Positions 61,414 to 64,000 of a stretch of 64,000 nucleotides of DNA are shown one piece after another (position 1 is the first letter of the stretch; each line of letters starts with the position of its first letter). The notes beneath the pieces were generated by a model, which was not told the DNA's origin, did not search any database, and saw nothing but the letters and a program-made list of their open reading frames with translations. The stretch comes from Pyrrhoderma lamaoense (Eukaryota > Basidiomycota > Agaricomycetes > Hymenochaetales > Hymenochaetaceae): assembly GCA_002794735.1 (NCBI GenBank), contig NBAZ01000004.1, positions 1,364,001-1,428,000 of the forward strand. Direction: 5' to 3'. The position numbers and the translations under genes are program-made.

Positions 61414-62255
61414 TCATGCGAAAAGTCCTGCGCTGCTACTGAAAGATTCTTCTTCGGGTCCTGGCCCCATGGAATCAATGTCCGTTAATCTCAGTCGAGC
61501 CAATGTTCGCATCGCTTGACCAAGGAACGGTCGAATTTCGTTCACTTCCATTGAACAAAGTCCAGTTAACTGCGCGGAAGAAGAGTCACTAAAAATTCCC
61601 AGTAGAAATCGGATAAATTTGAGATTACATCTAAATGTGTAGGTTGTAACCTCATGAGCGAGTTCCTGATTTTGGATTGTCTTGCTTCGTGTATGTCCTT
61701 CAGTAGCGAGCGTATCTTGTCCGACTCTTCTAAGTTATCGGACGCTCTGTTGATAAAGATTTCAGTGAAGGGACCGAGACACGCTGAAACTGAGATACTC
61801 AACACATCTAACAACACCTTTGCGATTTCAGCATAGCGAAACGGGAATCTTGCAAAACCATCTTTTAGTCTCTCATCGGTCTCAACACTTAGTTTATCTT
61901 GTAAAAATTCTAAAACAGAGTTAGTATATTATGCTTATACCAAAGCGTTATACGCACCGACGGAAAGCCAGTCTGGTGGTACGATATTACACTTTTTCTT
62001 CAGCTTCAAGTTAACTGCGAGCCACAATGGTACTGTTGTTGGTCTTCCTCCCACAAAAGGTCCATAGATACCCTGTGGAGTTTCATATACCACCATAAGG
62101 AGGATAAACTTGTGATTAAATGATAATTTACTTACAGAGATGAATCGAATTTTATCCATCTTGACTGTTGGTACAATAGTGACTAGTTCGTCCGAAGCAA
62201 CGAATTCGAGCTCCGTAGGGAGCATGGTGTGCAACAGCTCATTTGGCATTGCCAT
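61414..62255 (-). CDS. PSF2: GINS complex subunit PSF2
   Basis: Subunit of the four-protein GINS complex of the CMG replicative helicase; nuclear. Five exons give about 205 aa. The protein starts MAMPNELLHTMLPTELEFVA and continues DELVTIVPTVKMDKIRFIS, then GIYGPFVGGRPTTVPLWLAV, LKLKKKCNIVPPDWLSV, EFLQDKLSVETDERLKDGFA, SDKIRSLLKDIHEARQSKIR, LMRLQPTHLDL and CSMEVNEIRPFLGQAMRTLA. Length and order match Psf2. The stop is at 61414-61416 after SSSAGLFA. An ACGCGT box lies about 103 bp upstream. It lies in tandem with haspin, whose stop codon is 226 bp upstream. Confidence 0.95.
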
Positions 62256-62357
62256 GTTCTCTCGTATGTAACTTGCAACGGATGATATTCAATGTATGCG
62301 AGTCTGGTTTTAAAAGTCCAAAGATCCAGAGATTGGAGATATACAGTGTGGTACATC

Positions 62358-62363
62358 ACGCGT
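62358..62363 (-). promoter_or_regulatory. MCB-like box (ACGCGT) upstream of PSF2
   Basis: A palindromic ACGCGT 103 bp before the PSF2 ATG, in the 226-bp gap to haspin. As with MRC1, this fits MBF control of replication genes at G1/S, but one hexamer alone is weak evidence. Confidence 0.45.
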
Positions 62364-62481
62364 ACAGTACTACTCACGTGCTTACTTCTACTTTTCCCGT
62401 TATTATAGAGGGTACAGTAACATATTATTGTATTTTTGCAGAAATACACAAAGCAAATAAGACAGCGGTCAAATAAAAAAA

Positions 62482-64000
62482 TCAAAGAATCCAGCCTCTT
62501 TCCCTGCCATATTTTACGACGTCAGCAGCGCTGTTCAGGTCCTTGGGAACGACGTGTGATAGATTATCATCTTTGTTCGTTTTAGCTTTTCTCTTTGCTC
62601 TGGCACCAACGCTCCGTGCCAAAGGAGCAACAGACAGACCCAAGAGTCTCTCCATTTCTACTAGACAATCATATGCTCTCGTTTCAGTCTCTGCACCTTC
62701 ATTCTTGACTCCATCTGGACGTAGACTCATGCGGCTTGGACGCCCTCGTGGACGTGATGGTGCCCTTAGTTGCTTTTGATATAGTAGCTTGTCTGTAAGA
62801 TAGTGAAGCCACTATATGTTTGTATGAAGGAGTAATGTCACATGAGATGAAACTTGTAGAGTAAGCATAGTACTCACTATAACGTTTGTTAATGGGTTGA
62901 ATGATTCCCATTCATCACCATTACCTTCACGCATCATACGGTATACGTCATACTGATAGTCCCCTTCTCCTTCGAAAATATCATCAGTAAATGGAGTCCA
63001 GATTACTGTATTATCCCCTCGTCCTCCATGGTCGATCCGAGCCAACCCAAGATCTATGATGGTTGTCTGTACTCCGTGTACCATATCATCCATGTAAACA
63101 TGTCCACCTATCTTATATCCGTGTAGCCTCGATAGCTTACTGCTATGGCGTACGAGGATCTGTCCCCAATGCAGATCACGATGCTGTATATCGGTATAAC
63201 ATATTTAATATAAGTCCCTTGATTTAGCTGGTAATAAGATATATACCTCGAAATGCACTAGATCCTCAGCACGACTGATAGTTTTTGCGACCTGCCAGAA
63301 AATACTACACGCCTGAGCCCATCCCGAGCTTTTGTTTTGTGCCAGTGCACTGAATGAGAATGTCTCTAGATCGGGACCACTGTTCGGCAGGATGATTATT
63401 GCATATGTCTGGAGACGGCTGAAGTGATCTAAGACTTTCTTTAAAATACTGTTTAATTTATTCAAAGCTCACGTTGATAGACTTACCAGGGCGTACATTT
63501 TCGGAGCCCTTCTTATGTTCGTAGGAATCCCAAAGCTGGAGGAAGGACTTTGGATATGGTCCTTGGACTATACATGCTTTTAATAGTCTATTGAAACCTT
63601 TGCATATTTCTCCCATAGCTCGCGTCACTTGGATCTCTCTTAATACATCATTTGCCTCGCTCACAGACGGAGATTCCCAGTCAGCAGTCCAGGTATCAGT
63701 AACATCGTTTTCTTCGTCAAGTAAAGGGATGACCTTTAGGACTACATTCCCAATCCCAAAAACCTCTGAGTAGGACGCTTCTGCGACCTTTTGGAAAAAT
63801 TGATTTGCTGTTCCTTGAGTAACATTTTCTGAGAAACCTGTGCGATCGGAAAAGTTGATGACTGGGTCTGCAGGAATAGTCTCGATGAAACTCGTGAAGT
63901 CAAAGGGGTTTAGCTGACCACATTCAGAAAGTATGGGCCGCAAATAGGAAGGGACAGGAGTCTTCTGAGTAACTTTCCAGTTTTGGGCTAAATTTCCTTT
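62482..64000 (-). CDS. Haspin-type protein kinase, C-terminal part (5' end outside window)
   Basis: Histone H3 Thr3 kinase family, acting on mitotic chromosomes. The frame is open to base 64000, so the start is beyond the right edge. Seen in order: RPILSECGQLNPFDFTSFIE, ASYSEVFGIGNVVLKVIPLL (Gly loop region and catalytic Lys), SEANDVLREIQVTRAM, GFNRLLKACIVQGPYPKSFL, LQLWDSYEHKKGSENVRP, YAIIILPNSGPDLETF, VHFEHRDLHWGQILVR (catalytic HRDLHWGQ loop), TTIIDLGLARID (metal-binding Asp in DLG) and FEGEGDYQYDVYRMM. The end, AADVVKYGRERGWIL, is basic. HRDLHWGQ and EGDYQYDVYRMM are typical haspin signatures. Three or four introns fall within the visible part. Confidence 0.9.

Overview
This window is eukaryotic nuclear DNA from a fungus, almost certainly a basidiomycete and probably an Agaricomycete. 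Genes are dense and cut by many short introns (mostly about 50-75 nt, GT..AG). The gene set is typically fungal: a Zn2Cys6 regulator, LEU2, NUP160/120, Bem1, a CDC25-type RasGEF, Yvc1, Mrc1, and a 7TM receptor-like family I know mainly from mushrooms. I see no transposon, rRNA, tRNA or CRISPR array. The species cannot be fixed by eye.

Layout. 1-7.6 kb: 3' part of a NUP160-type nucleoporin (+), then a Zn2Cys6 factor (-). 8-13 kb: STI1/HOP co-chaperone (+), then an ARA2-like aldo-keto reductase (-). 13.1-16.5 kb: a mitochondrial block with head-to-head complex I genes NDUFA4 (-) and NDUFA12 (+), then L-2-hydroxyglutarate dehydrogenase (-). 16.7-25.6 kb: MFS transporter, TTC4/CNS1 co-chaperone, 7TM protein and mitochondrial ribosomal protein bL12m (all +). 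26-36.6 kb: NOT3/5 (-), BEM1 scaffold (+), RasGEF with a Ras-like N-terminal domain (-). 38.2-45.3 kb: glycogen branching enzyme (+), PHO80-type cyclin (-), SDR dehydrogenase (-). 45.5-53 kb: MRC1/claspin (+), a 120-aa orphan (-), LEU2 (-). 53.2-64 kb: NOB1 (+), ARPC3 (-), YVC1 TRP channel (+), secreted phytase-like protein (-), GINS subunit PSF2 (-), and the C-terminal part of haspin kinase (-), cut by the right edge.

Shared themes. Two Hsp90 co-chaperones (STI1, TTC4/CNS1) each have heat-shock-element-like sequences upstream. Two replication-fork genes (MRC1, PSF2) each have an ACGCGT MCB-like box upstream. Two complex I genes share a 178-bp divergent promoter. BEM1 and the RasGEF are convergent neighbours that both belong to polarity/Ras signalling.

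Main caveat. At least 10 conserved, mostly essential genes carry single-base frameshifts, nearly always one base short in a homopolymer. This looks like uncorrected consensus error rather than pseudogenisation, so I annotate these genes as intact CDS with stated frame breaks. I found no convincing unknown multi-gene system; the oddest architecture is the degenerate GTPase-RasGEF fusion.
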